From Prosthecobacter sp. (GTDB lineage: Bacteria; Verrucomicrobiota; Verrucomicrobiia; Verrucomicrobiales; Verrucomicrobiaceae), in assembly GCA_020216965.1 (NCBI GenBank), contig JAIWOJ010000073.1, forward strand, positions 1 through 8,138: a stretch of 8,138 bases of DNA. The letters are read 5' to 3'. The notes below the pieces were generated by a model, which saw only the letters and a program-made list of their open reading frames with translations, had not been told where the DNA came from and did no database searches. A program made the translations under genes and the position numbers. Each line of letters starts with the position of its first letter. Positions within the stretch are counted from its first letter, which is position 1. This document shows, one piece after another, positions 1 through 6,557 of this stretch.

Positions 1-638
1 TGCGCCTGGGCGCGGTGCCGCCAAGCTGTGCGCGCGACCGTCTGCGTGCCGACTTGGATGACTTTATGGCGGACTACATCGGCCATCCGCTGCGCGACAT
101 CCGCGTGGGCCAGGCGCTTTCATCCCTGATCGAGATCATCCGCCGCCATCACATCACGCTGCCACCGCCCCTGGCCGTGCTCTTGAAGACCTTGATCGTG
201 CTGGAGGGGACCAGCCGCCGCTTCAGTCCTGAGGTTAGCCTTGCTGAGCTGATGCAGCCCTTTTGCCAGCGCTTGCTTCTGCGCCGCCTGTCCCCAGCAC
301 GCCTCGCCCGCCGGGCGCGTCGTACGGTGCGGGATTGGGACCGTCTGCTGGCCTTGCTGCCGCGTGATCTGGCAGACCTCATCGCGCGCTTTCGTGATGG
401 TACCCTGACGGTGCATTTGGATCACCGGCACCTGGACCCGATCGTGAATCGTCTGGTGCTCGGCGTGCTCACGGCAGCGCTTTTCCTGGGCTCCTCAGAG
501 CTCTGGAGCCGCCAGGCACCCCCGCTGCTCGGTGGGGTTTCTGTCTTTGGTGCGCTGGGGTATCTGCTCAGTGTTTATCTCGGCTGGCGGCTGTTGAGGG
601 CGATTCGGAAATCGGGAAACATCGACTCGAAGGACTGA
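1..638 (+). CDS. AarF/ABC1/UbiB-family kinase-like protein, C-terminal part (5' truncated by window edge)
   Basis: The reading frame is open from base 3 and runs to TGA at 636-638, so the gene enters from the left. The GTG at 15 is in frame but is probably internal. About 211 residues are visible. UbiB/ABC1 proteins are atypical membrane-linked kinase/ATPase-like proteins tied to ubiquinone or isoprenoid lipid metabolism. The visible part matches the family's region after the kinase core: a helical stretch around 'HHITLPPPLAVLLKTLIVLEG', then a basic Arg-rich segment. The end carries two hydrophobic helices (around 'LVLGVLTAALFLG' and 'GALGYLLSVYLGW'), the usual C-terminal membrane anchor of UbiB. 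The ATP-binding and catalytic motifs lie outside the window, so activity cannot be judged. It is convergent with the FAD oxidoreductase gene, 17 bases away. Family assignment is fairly secure; the substrate is unknown. Confidence 0.8.
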   Translation, partial: RLGAVPPSCARDRLRADLDDFMADYIGHPLRDIRVGQALSSLIEIIRRHHITLPPPLAVLLKTLIVLEGTSRRFSPEVSLAELMQPFCQRLLLRRLSPARLARRARRTVRDWDRLLALLPRDLADLIARFRDGTLTVHLDHRHLDPIVNRLVLGVLTAALFLGSSELWSRQAPPLLGGVSVFGALGYLLSVYLGWRLLRAIRKSGNIDSKD

Positions 639-659
639 GCGCTGGGAGCGCGCTGTCAG
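635..659. terminator. Small inverted repeat spanning the two convergent stop codons
   Basis: AGCGC at 638-642 pairs with GCGCT at 650-654, and CTG at 635-637 can extend the stem with CAG at 657-659 across a two-base bulge. The arms include the TGA of the UbiB-like gene and, on the other strand, the TGA of the oxidoreductase gene. There is no T-run on either side, so this is at best a weak bidirectional terminator or transcript-end stabiliser. Confidence 0.3.
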
Positions 660-1924
660 CGGTCTGGAGAAAGCAGCGCGAGATCCAGCGGGGGCGTGCT
701 GTCCGTGACGAAATCCGCGACGATCCTCCCCGTCGCCGCTGCTAGGCTCAGCCCCATCATGGCATGGCCGGTGGCCACGGTGAGATTGGCCCAAAGGCGG
801 GTGCGGCCTAGGTAGGGCAGGCCATCTGGCGGCACAGGGCGCAATCCACTCCATGGCTGGAGGCCGCTGAAATCAGCCTCTGTGAAATCAGGAAAATATT
901 TCGGAAAGGAGCGGATGATGCCGCGCACCCGGCGGTGGCTGATGCTTTCATCCATGCCAGCTAGCTCCATCGTGCCGCCCACACGCAGGGCACCATCCAT
1001 GGGGGTGACGGCTAGGCGCGCCTCCGTGCAGATGCTGCATAGCTCTGGCAGGCGGCGTGGGCTGGTGAGGGTGAGGCTGTAGCCTTTTCCAGCCTGCATG
1101 GTGAGGCGTAGCCCGAGATGCTGTGCCATTTCATCCGACCAGACACCTGCGGCGATGACGTATTCGTCCGCAGAAAGCAGCCGATTTCCAGCGCGCAGGC
1201 CGGTGAGAAGGGCGCGGCCATTACGGGTGCCTTTTTCCCAGCCCTGGACTTCGTGTCCATGCAGCAGTTCCGCGCCCATTGTTTCTAGCTCAGTCTCCAG
1301 CGCCGTCATCAATCGGGATGGGGAGAGGTGGCAATCCAGTGGGTAGAAAACACTGCCATGGACATACATTGTCACCCCAGGGTCCGCCGCTGCTGTTTGG
1401 CGGGCGTCAAGCACCTGGGCGGGGATGCCCAGCGCCTCAGCCCGCTGAGCCACGTGGGCCTCTTCCTCCAGCGTGCGCTCTTCTTTGCAGAGCATGAGCA
1501 GGCCCTTTTTCACCAAGCCGATGTCGAAGCCAAGCTCCTCGTAGCACTGGCGGCTGAGCAGGCTGAGGTCACGCAGCACGGGTGCCGCGCGGTCCACACG
1601 CGCCGCGCTGGCGGCACGGAAAAACCCCAAGCCCCAACGCAGCAGGTCCAGGCTGGGCCGCGGTCGAATGTAAAAGGGCGACTCAGGATCCAGCATCCAC
1701 TTCAGCCCCAAGGTCACCATGCCTGGCGCGGCCAGCGGAATGAAGTGGCTAGGGACGATCATGCCGGCATTGCCAAAGGAGCAGCCGTCTCTTTGCCTCG
1801 GCGCACGGTCCACCACCGTCACCCTCAGGCCGCGCCGTGCACAAGAAAGAGCTGAGCACAGGCCGATGATACCCGCGCCGACGATGATGACATCCCTGCG
1901 ATCCTGCATGGGCAGTGGTGCCAC
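656..1924 (-). CDS. FAD-dependent D-amino-acid dehydrogenase-like oxidoreductase (DAO/DadA family)
   Basis: Predicted 422-residue flavoprotein that oxidises an amino acid (D-amino acid or hydroxyproline type) to the imino/keto acid, probably passing electrons to the respiratory chain. The N-terminal Rossmann motif is V-G-A-G-I-I-G (residues 15-21), with an acidic residue at the end of the second strand (D39). 'SFGNAGMI' (49-56) resembles the SFANAG segment of DadA. 'LRPVPPDGLPYLG' (361-373) and the C-terminal FAD segment 'VATGHAMMGLSLAAATGRI' (383-401) are family hallmarks. Length is close to E. coli DadA. The listed start is GTG; an ATG six codons in (1907-1909) sits nearer the Rossmann fold and is equally plausible, and neither has a clear ribosome site. 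It is last in a clpP-ogt-oxidoreductase cluster, 32 bases after ogt. Exact substrate cannot be read from sequence; D-hydroxyproline dehydrogenase is the main alternative. Confidence 0.85.
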   Translation of the reverse strand: MAPLPMQDRRDVIIVGAGIIGLCSALSCARRGLRVTVVDRAPRQRDGCSFGNAGMIVPSHFIPLAAPGMVTLGLKWMLDPESPFYIRPRPSLDLLRWGLGFFRAASAARVDRAAPVLRDLSLLSRQCYEELGFDIGLVKKGLLMLCKEERTLEEEAHVAQRAEALGIPAQVLDARQTAAADPGVTMYVHGSVFYPLDCHLSPSRLMTALETELETMGAELLHGHEVQGWEKGTRNGRALLTGLRAGNRLLSADEYVIAAGVWSDEMAQHLGLRLTMQAGKGYSLTLTSPRRLPELCSICTEARLAVTPMDGALRVGGTMELAGMDESISHRRVRGIIRSFPKYFPDFTEADFSGLQPWSGLRPVPPDGLPYLGRTRLWANLTVATGHAMMGLSLAAATGRIVADFVTDSTPPLDLALLSPDR

Positions 1925-1956
1925 AGGGGCACCGGCAGTTCTTGAGCAAAAGCGCG

Positions 1957-2499
1957 TCAGGCCACTTGTTTTTCGGCCAAAGGCAGCGGCAAAAATTCCT
2001 GTGGGCGATGACCCTGCGCGCCTTCATGCTCCAGGAGCCACTGCTTTCTCCACAGCCCGCCTGCATAGCCTGTGAGAGCACCCTGAGCGCCAATCACACG
2101 GTGGCATGGGATCAGGAGGGAGAGGGGGTTTCTGCCAATCGCCGCCGCCACGGCGCGCACAGCACGCGGCTGGCCGATCTGCGCGGCCAGCGCCCCGTAG
2201 CTACAGGTGGTGCCTGGTGGCAGAGCCAGGAGCGCCTGCCAGACCCTCCGCTGCAGTGGCGTGCCCTGGCTGAGGTCCAGCGGTGGCAGGTCCGCTAGCG
2301 TTGTCTGTGAAAAGTAAGCGCTGAGCCAAGCGCTTACCGAGGGCTGCCACCGGCTCGGCTCCCTGGTGCGGGTGTCTTCCCAGGCCGGTTCATGCTTTTG
2401 GCCGTGAAAGAAGAGCCCGCTGACGCCTGAGGATGTTTCCGTCATGCCCAGCTCTCCTAGCGGAGTCTGGAAGGTGGCAGTGCAGCGGGCTGTTTTCAC
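1957..2499 (-). CDS. ogt: Methylated-DNA--[protein]-cysteine S-methyltransferase (O6-alkylguanine-DNA alkyltransferase)
   Basis: A 180-residue suicide repair protein that moves the alkyl group from O6-alkylguanine (and O4-alkylthymine) in DNA onto its own cysteine. The active-site motif I-P-C-H-R-V-I-G is at residues 130-137, with acceptor Cys132 and His133. The helix-turn-helix recognition segment 'RAVRAVAAAIGRNP' (112-125) carries the expected arginine finger (R115) and the Asn before Pro (N124). 'LLEHEG' (155-160) supplies the Glu of the Cys-His-Glu network (E159). A short N-terminal domain precedes the 'GTPLQRRVWQAL' segment that opens the catalytic domain. Length fits stand-alone Ogt rather than Ada, as no Ada zinc or AraC domain is present. 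Start is GTG at 2499, 6 bases after the clpP stop with no Shine-Dalgarno, which suggests translational coupling to clpP. Confident call; the ogt symbol reflects the stand-alone architecture. Confidence 0.93.
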   Translation of the reverse strand: MKTARCTATFQTPLGELGMTETSSGVSGLFFHGQKHEPAWEDTRTREPSRWQPSVSAWLSAYFSQTTLADLPPLDLSQGTPLQRRVWQALLALPPGTTCSYGALAAQIGQPRAVRAVAAAIGRNPLSLLIPCHRVIGAQGALTGYAGGLWRKQWLLEHEGAQGHRPQEFLPLPLAEKQVA

Positions 2500-2505
2500 G
2501 ATGGT

Positions 2506-3159
2506 TTAGGCTTTGGCGGGTAGCTCGCGATTGCTCTGCAGCACCTTGTCCACCAAGCCATAGGCGCAGGCCTCCTCAGCGGTCATGTAGTTATCGCGGT
2601 CAGCGTCTTTTTCGATGATTTCAGGCGTTTTGCCGCAGTGGTGGGCTAGGATGCGGTTCAGGCGGCGCTTCAGCTTGTACATAAAGTCCACCGTGCGCTC
2701 CACATCGCTGGCCGTGCCGCGGGCGCCGCCGGAGACTTGGTGGATCATGATGTCGCTGTTTGGCAGCGCGTAGCGTTTGCCATGCGTACCGGCGGCCAGC
2801 AGCACCGCGCCCATGCTGGCGCAGATGCCGATGCAGTAGGTGTTCACATCACAGGTCACGAACTGCATCGTATCGTAGATCGCCAGGCCGGCAGTGACTG
2901 AGCCGCCGGGGCTGTTGATGTAAAAGTGGATGTCCTTCTTGGGGTCCTGCATCTGGAGGAAGAGGAACTGGGCGATGATGATGTTCGCCACTTGGTCATT
3001 CACATCGGTGCCCAGGAAGATGATGCGGTCCTTCAGCAGGCGGGAATAGATGTCATAGGCGCGCTCCATGCGCCCTTCACTTTCGATCACGGTCGGAACG
3101 ATGAAGTTAGAGGGCGGCGGGATCAGCGTGGGGGGGATCTCAAAGGAGGAATGGGACAT
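2506..3159 (-). CDS. clpP: ATP-dependent Clp protease proteolytic subunit ClpP
   Basis: A 217-residue serine peptidase that forms the tetradecameric barrel of the Clp protease and works with an AAA+ unfoldase (ClpX/ClpA/ClpC) in the cytoplasm. The catalytic triad is complete: Ser115 in '[14 protein letters not shown]' (111-124), His140 in 'MIHQVSGG' (138-145) and Asp189 in '[11 protein letters not shown]' (187-197). '[20 protein letters not shown]' (79-98) is the oxyanion-hole and handle region. The N-terminal segment ending in '[14 protein letters not shown]' is typical. Start is ATG at 3159 without an evident Shine-Dalgarno. No tig or clpX is adjacent: downstream lies ogt, and upstream is an MFS gene closed off by a terminator. 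The gene therefore has its own promoter and may be one of several clpP paralogues. Product identity is secure; which unfoldase it serves is not visible. Confidence 0.97.
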   Translation of the reverse strand: MSHSSFEIPPTLIPPPSNFIVPTVIESEGRMERAYDIYSRLLKDRIIFLGTDVNDQVANIIIAQFLFLQMQDPKKDIHFYINSPGGSVTAGLAIYDTMQFVTCDVNTYCIGICASMGAVLLAAGTHGKRYALPNSDIMIHQVSGGARGTASDVERTVDFMYKLKRRLNRILAHHCGKTPEIIEKDADRDNYMTAEEACAYGLVDKVLQSNRELPAKA

Positions 3160-3166
3160 GGTATGG

Positions 3167-3195
3167 AATCAAGAGGCGGGCGGAAGGCTTGTCAA
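3167..3195 (-). promoter_or_regulatory. Candidate clpP promoter, nearly leaderless
   Basis: On the minus strand a perfect TTGACA (3190-3195) is followed after 17 bases by TTGATT (3167-3172), a weak -10 matching 3 of 6 positions. A start about 7 bases further would fall at roughly 3160, at the clpP ATG, giving an almost leaderless transcript. This agrees with the lack of a ribosome site, and the upstream terminator shows that a promoter must lie between about 3160 and 3254. Confidence 0.35.
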
Positions 3196-3253
3196 ACGAC
3201 GGCCAGAAAGGATGCCCGGATAGTCTGTAACGCCCCCTGGAAAGAAACGGCCA

Positions 3254-3284
3254 CAAAAAAGGCGTCCTGGATGACCAGGACGCC
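3254..3284 (-). terminator. Rho-independent terminator of the MFS gene
   Basis: On the minus strand a perfect 10-bp stem (GGCGTCCTGG at one arm, CCAGGACGCC at the other; 3275-3284 with 3261-3270) closes a 4-base loop and is followed at once by six T residues (A-run 3255-3260 on the + strand). It lies 26 bases after the MFS stop codon. There is no T-run on the + strand side, so it acts on the minus strand only. Confidence 0.92.
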
Positions 3285-3309
3285 TCTGGGAAGGGAAGCA
3301 TGCTTTAGC

Positions 3310-4869
3310 TTACGCTGCCTGCTCGTCGATGCGGATGGGTTTGTAACCCCCAATGGCCTTAAAGTAGATCAGCAGCAGCAGGTAGATCACCGCCATCGTG
3401 GCAGGGATGTAGGAGTCCGCCTTCAGGGTGGCGCGGTCGCCGCGCTGGTCGGCTTCCACCACGGCCTGCTGATCGGCAGTTTTCTCCTTGGCGTCCTTGG
3501 CCTCACCCAGCTTCTTGCCATCCAGGCCGAAGGTGGCGGTGGAGGCGAGATTCAAGAAGGTAGAGGGCTTCTCAGCCTTGTACTGTTCATACAGGGCTGG
3601 ATTGGCCTTCTTTAGCTCTTCGCCAGCGAAACGGTCCTTGCAGTAGCCCAGTCCTGGACCGCCGATGAGGCCAGCGGAGAGCATGCCGATGCCACCCATG
3701 ATGGACATGGCCACAGCGCCCGTCTGCGGGAAGCGGTCACCAATGACGGCGAGCATGGTGGGCCAGAAGAAGGTCTTGCCAATGGCATAGATGCCGAGAG
3801 CGATCAGGGCCATGGTGAAGGTCTGCATGCTGCTGGCCAGGTTCAGGCCGACACAGGCAATGACGGCGCACACGAGAAGCAGGCCGATGGGGGAGAGTTT
3901 CAGCTTGGTCTCAATCCAATGCGCGCAGAAACGCAGCCCGAACATGATGGCAGAGGTCCAGATGAACAGGTATTTCCCCTGCTCAGAAGTGAAGAGATTT
4001 CCCGTGATGTTTTGAATCCAACCATCCGTTCCAAGCTCGACAGCACCCACCATGGCATGGGTGACGAAGAGGATGAAGAGAAGGAACGAGCCGATGGAAA
4101 ACTTGGTGATGACCGCGACGGTGATGAGCAGTGCCCCGCCGATGCCGTAGCCAATGTTCGCAGCGTGTTCAGGGGACAGGGCCTTACTGATGTCACCAAA
4201 GAACATCGCGAGCAGGTAGCAGGCGACCACAGCGCCCAAGATGCCGACCGGTTTGAACATCTGCACAAAGCTCGCACCCTTTTCGGCTGCCTCGGATTTC
4301 GGGAACTTCTGCCCCATGAACATGATGGCATAAAGCACGGTGGGGACGAGGTAGAGGGCGAGCTGGAGCTTCCAGCCGAGTTGCATTTTGTCATCCAGCA
4401 CCCAGCCAGCCACCGAGCCGAGCACCATCCCGGCGGGCCAGGAGGCGTGCAGGATGTTCAGGTAGTGCGTGCGGTTCTCAGGAAAGAGCGTAGCCACCAG
4501 GGGGTTGGCCACGGCTTCCAGCGTGCCGTTGGCATAGGCGAAGATGAACATGCCCCAGAAGAGGAAATTGTAGGCGTTCTCCGGCGTGCTGGCACCAAAG
4601 GTGACAAAGGCGGAGAGCACATGGCAGAGCAGAGCCAGTGCGACCAGCTTGCCGTAGCCGATCTTGTCCACGATCACACCGCCGAGGATGATGCCAAAGC
4701 AGAAGCCGGAGAAGCCAGCACCGCCGATGGCACCGAGCTGGGCGGCGGTGAAGCCGTACTCTTTGCCCCAGTTGTCAAAGATGCCTCCGCGGATGGCGAA
4801 GCCGACGCCTGCGGCGAGGATGGCCATGAAGCCGGCCCAGAGGAGGCGCATTCGATTGTTGTCACTCAT
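3310..4869 (-). CDS. MFS transporter, sugar-type (FucP-like), with long cytoplasmic insertion
   Basis: A 519-residue integral membrane permease with at least 12 predicted helices, probably a proton- or sodium-coupled sugar importer. An MFS motif A variant, '[12 protein letters not shown]' (63-74), follows the second helix. '[19 protein letters not shown]' (122-140) resembles the FucP/glucose-galactose subgroup, where an N-P-x-V segment precedes an N-L/N-I helix. Hydrophobic segments lie at about 8-28, 44-66, 73-92, 101-121, 141-160, 168-185, 208-225, 240-256, 258-278, 299-316, 326-343, 349-373, 384-406 and 486-505, so the exact count (12-14) is uncertain. A charged Lys/Glu/Gln-rich stretch of about 75 residues (411-485) separates the last two helices and is unusually long for the family. 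ATG at 4869 lacks a Shine-Dalgarno. It has its own candidate promoter and terminator, so it is probably monocistronic. Substrate unknown; sugar is inferred from subgroup resemblance and the nearby ROK kinase. Confidence 0.85.
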   Translation of the reverse strand: MSDNNRMRLLWAGFMAILAAGVGFAIRGGIFDNWGKEYGFTAAQLGAIGGAGFSGFCFGIILGGVIVDKIGYGKLVALALLCHVLSAFVTFGASTPENAYNFLFWGMFIFAYANGTLEAVANPLVATLFPENRTHYLNILHASWPAGMVLGSVAGWVLDDKMQLGWKLQLALYLVPTVLYAIMFMGQKFPKSEAAEKGASFVQMFKPVGILGAVVACYLLAMFFGDISKALSPEHAANIGYGIGGALLITVAVITKFSIGSFLLFILFVTHAMVGAVELGTDGWIQNITGNLFTSEQGKYLFIWTSAIMFGLRFCAHWIETKLKLSPIGLLLVCAVIACVGLNLASSMQTFTMALIALGIYAIGKTFFWPTMLAVIGDRFPQTGAVAMSIMGGIGMLSAGLIGGPGLGYCKDRFAGEELKKANPALYEQYKAEKPSTFLNLASTATFGLDGKKLGEAKDAKEKTADQQAVVEADQRGDRATLKADSYIPATMAVIYLLLLIYFKAIGGYKPIRIDEQAA

Positions 4870-4921
4870 AGTGGAGATGTTTTGTTGGGATGATGAGGTG
4901 GGATGGTTGGGCCTGAAGGTC

Positions 4922-4980
4922 CGCCCCAGAGTGGGGGTGGATGTCAGGCGCGTGGGTTTTAGAGGCCACCCTCTGGGGTG
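4922..4980. repeat. Interrupted inverted repeat across the MFS promoter
   Basis: The left arm 4922-4940 and right arm 4966-4980 can form 15 base pairs, with a 4-base bulge (4932-4935) and a 25-base spacer. The core is CCCCAGAG on one side and CTCTGGGG on the other. The right arm falls inside the predicted -35/-10 spacer and the left arm falls just past the predicted transcription start, which suits a pair of operator half-sites. A leader hairpin is less likely, because the right arm would lie upstream of the transcription start. Confidence 0.45.
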
Positions 4981-4984
4981 ACAA
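4956..4984 (-). promoter_or_regulatory. Candidate sigma-70-type promoter of the MFS gene
   Basis: On the minus strand TTGTCA (4979-4984, 5 of 6 to consensus) and TAAAAC (4956-4961, 4 of 6) are separated by exactly 17 bases. It lies just downstream of the DUF1501 terminator and about 80 bases upstream of the MFS ATG, giving a leader of roughly 80 nucleotides. Position and spacing support it; no experiment does. Confidence 0.5.
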
Positions 4985-4987
4985 GAT

Positions 4988-5023
4988 AAAAAAAGGCAGC
5001 CCTGGGTGCTTCTTGCTGCCTTT
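4988..5023 (-). terminator. Rho-independent terminator of the DUF1501 gene
   Basis: On the minus strand AAAGGCAGC (5015-5023) pairs with GCTGCCTTT (4992-5000) over a 14-base loop, and the run of seven T residues (A-run 4988-4994 on the + strand) follows directly. It starts about 22 bases after the DUF1501 stop and precedes the MFS promoter, so the two genes are separate units. Confidence 0.85.
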
Positions 5024-5044
5024 GCCTGCCGCGGCAGATCCGTT

Positions 5045-6448
5045 TTAGGCCAGGATTTCTTTCACCACATGACCGTGGACGTCTGTCAGGCGAAAATCAC
5101 GGCCTGCATAGCGGTGGGTCAGACGCTCATGGTCGATGCCGAGCAGGTGCAGCAGGGTGGCGTGCAGGTCGTGGATGTGGACTTTATTCTCCTGGGCAAA
5201 CCAGCCGTAGTCATCCGTGGCACCGTAGGCAAAGCCGGGTTTTACGCCGCCGCCAGCGAGCCACATGGTGAAGCCATAGGGATTGTGGTCGCGGCCGTCA
5301 TTGCCCTGGGCGGTGGGGGTGCGGCCAAACTCTCCGCCCCAGAGCACCAAGGTGTCATCCAGCAGGCCGCGGGAGCGCAGGTCTTTTAGCAGGCCGGCGA
5401 TGGGTTTATCCACCTCAGCGGCGTTTTTGCTGTGGCCTTTGTAGAGATTGCCATGCTGGTCCCACTGCACCTCGCTATCGCTGTGCGTGACCTGCACGAA
5501 GCGCACGCCGCGCTCTAGGAAGCGGCGTGCCATGAGGCACTGGCGGCCAAAGTTTTCCGTCACGGGATTGTCTAGGCCATAGAGTTTCTGCGTGGCGGCA
5601 GACTCGGTGGAGATGTCTTGCACCTCTGGCATGGAGCCCTGCATGCGGAAGGCGAGCTCGAAGCTGTGGATCCTGCCCTCCAGGGACAGGTCTGCGCCAG
5701 TCAGCCCAAGGTGCTCAGCATTGGCCTCGGCGAGAAAATCGAGCTGCCGACGCTGGTCCGCGAGGCTGAGGCGGGTGTTTTGGATGTGCTTCACCAGCGC
5801 CTGGCGGGAGGGGATGCTGGCATTGCCGATGGGCGTGCCCTGCGCCCAGGCGGGTAGGAAGGCAGCGCCCCAGTTGTTCACTCCACCGTGCGCCAGCGTG
5901 GGGCAGATGGTGATAAAACCGGGTAGGTTTTCATTTTCGGTGCCCAGCCCATAGGCCACCCAGGAGCCCATGCTGGGGCGCACCTGGGTATCGCTACCGG
6001 TGTGCAGCTTCAGCAATGCGCCGCCGTGTGCGGGGTTCGTGCCATGCAGGGAGCGCACCACGCACAGTTCATCTGCACACTGAGCGACGTGTGGAAATAG
6101 CTCGCTCACCGGCAGGCCGCTCTGGCCGTATTGGCGGAATTTCCAGGGAGATTTCAGCAGCTTGCCGGTGGCAGCAAAGGTCACGCGCGGCGTCTGGAAG
6201 GGGTAGGGCTTGCCATCATCGCGTTGCAAAAGGGGTTTGGGGTCAAAGGTATCCACATGGGATGGCCCGCCTTTCATGAAGAGAAAGACGATGCGTTTTG
6301 CGCGCGCGGGAAAGTGCGTTTTTTTGGCGCTGAGCGGGTTCATTCCTGCCGCCTGGGCCTTGTCACGGGCAAGGAGGGAACCTAGCGCCAGCAATCCAAA
6401 GCCGTTGGCACTGTGCTGGAGGAGCTGTCTGCGTGTTGCCAGTTTCAT
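5045..6448 (-). CDS. DUF1501 domain-containing protein, Tat-exported
   Basis: A 467-residue protein of the DUF1501 family, which is abundant in Planctomycetota and Verrucomicrobiota and has an alkaline-phosphatase/sulfatase-like fold but no established function. The N-terminus has a twin-arginine signal: T-R-R-Q-L-L (5-10), a hydrophobic stretch (about 16-27) and an Ala-rich cleavage region near 'AQAAG' (31-35), so it is probably exported folded. Family hallmarks in order are '[15 protein letters not shown]' (58-72), '[17 protein letters not shown]' (135-151), '[10 protein letters not shown]' (313-322), 'GGEFGRTP' (371-378), '[20 protein letters not shown]' (385-404) and '[15 protein letters not shown]' (425-439). 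The Asp, Glu and His residues there are plausible metal ligands by analogy with the fold (inference). ATG at 6448 is chosen because it begins directly with the Tat signal. The DUF1549/DUF1553 cytochrome-type partner usual beside DUF1501 is absent; a sulfatase diverges instead. Confidence 0.92.
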   Translation of the reverse strand: MKLATRRQLLQHSANGFGLLALGSLLARDKAQAAGMNPLSAKKTHFPARAKRIVFLFMKGGPSHVDTFDPKPLLQRDDGKPYPFQTPRVTFAATGKLLKSPWKFRQYGQSGLPVSELFPHVAQCADELCVVRSLHGTNPAHGGALLKLHTGSDTQVRPSMGSWVAYGLGTENENLPGFITICPTLAHGGVNNWGAAFLPAWAQGTPIGNASIPSRQALVKHIQNTRLSLADQRRQLDFLAEANAEHLGLTGADLSLEGRIHSFELAFRMQGSMPEVQDISTESAATQKLYGLDNPVTENFGRQCLMARRFLERGVRFVQVTHSDSEVQWDQHGNLYKGHSKNAAEVDKPIAGLLKDLRSRGLLDDTLVLWGGEFGRTPTAQGNDGRDHNPYGFTMWLAGGGVKPGFAYGATDDYGWFAQENKVHIHDLHATLLHLLGIDHERLTHRYAGRDFRLTDVHGHVVKEILA

Positions 6449-6557
6449 CCCGCTACCTACGCCTGGGGTGGGGCGGACTTAGCAGACCAAGAGAGTCTAT
6501 CTGCACAGGAAAATGCCGAAATCCTCAGGTGCTGCTGGCGTTGTCTCTGCCCTAGCC
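6449..6557. promoter_or_regulatory. Divergent intergenic region between DUF1501 and sulfatase genes
   Basis: These bases separate two divergent start codons (6448 on minus, 6558 on plus), so promoters for both genes must lie here or overlap the coding ends. I see no convincing -35/-10 pair on either strand. A short inverted repeat, GCAGA (6482-6486) and TCTGC (6500-6504), lies near the middle and could be a shared operator, but such a short repeat could occur by chance. Confidence 0.4.

Noticed and set aside
15..17. GTG at 15 as the true start of the UbiB-like gene
   Set aside because: The frame is open upstream to the window edge, and the visible part matches only the C-terminal region of a much longer family.
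1328..1855. A 175-codon + strand frame opposite the FAD oxidoreductase
   Set aside because: The translation is Gln/His/Arg-rich without a domain, and the minus strand holds a full-length flavoprotein.
3919..4893. A 324-codon open frame on the + strand opposite the MFS gene
   Set aside because: It is a shadow of the MFS coding frame: Glu/Asp/His/Gly-rich low-complexity translation, no recognisable domain, and the opposite strand carries a clear membrane transporter.
5026..5037. Perfect 12-base palindrome CTGCCGCGGCAG just downstream of the DUF1501 stop
   Set aside because: It has no loop and lies between a stop codon and a strong terminator; no repeat of it elsewhere in the window suggests a binding site, so it is treated as chance.
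5006..5389. A 127-codon + strand frame opposite the 3' part of DUF1501
   Set aside because: It begins inside the DUF1501 terminator hairpin and is antisense to the conserved C-terminal motifs; no independent support.
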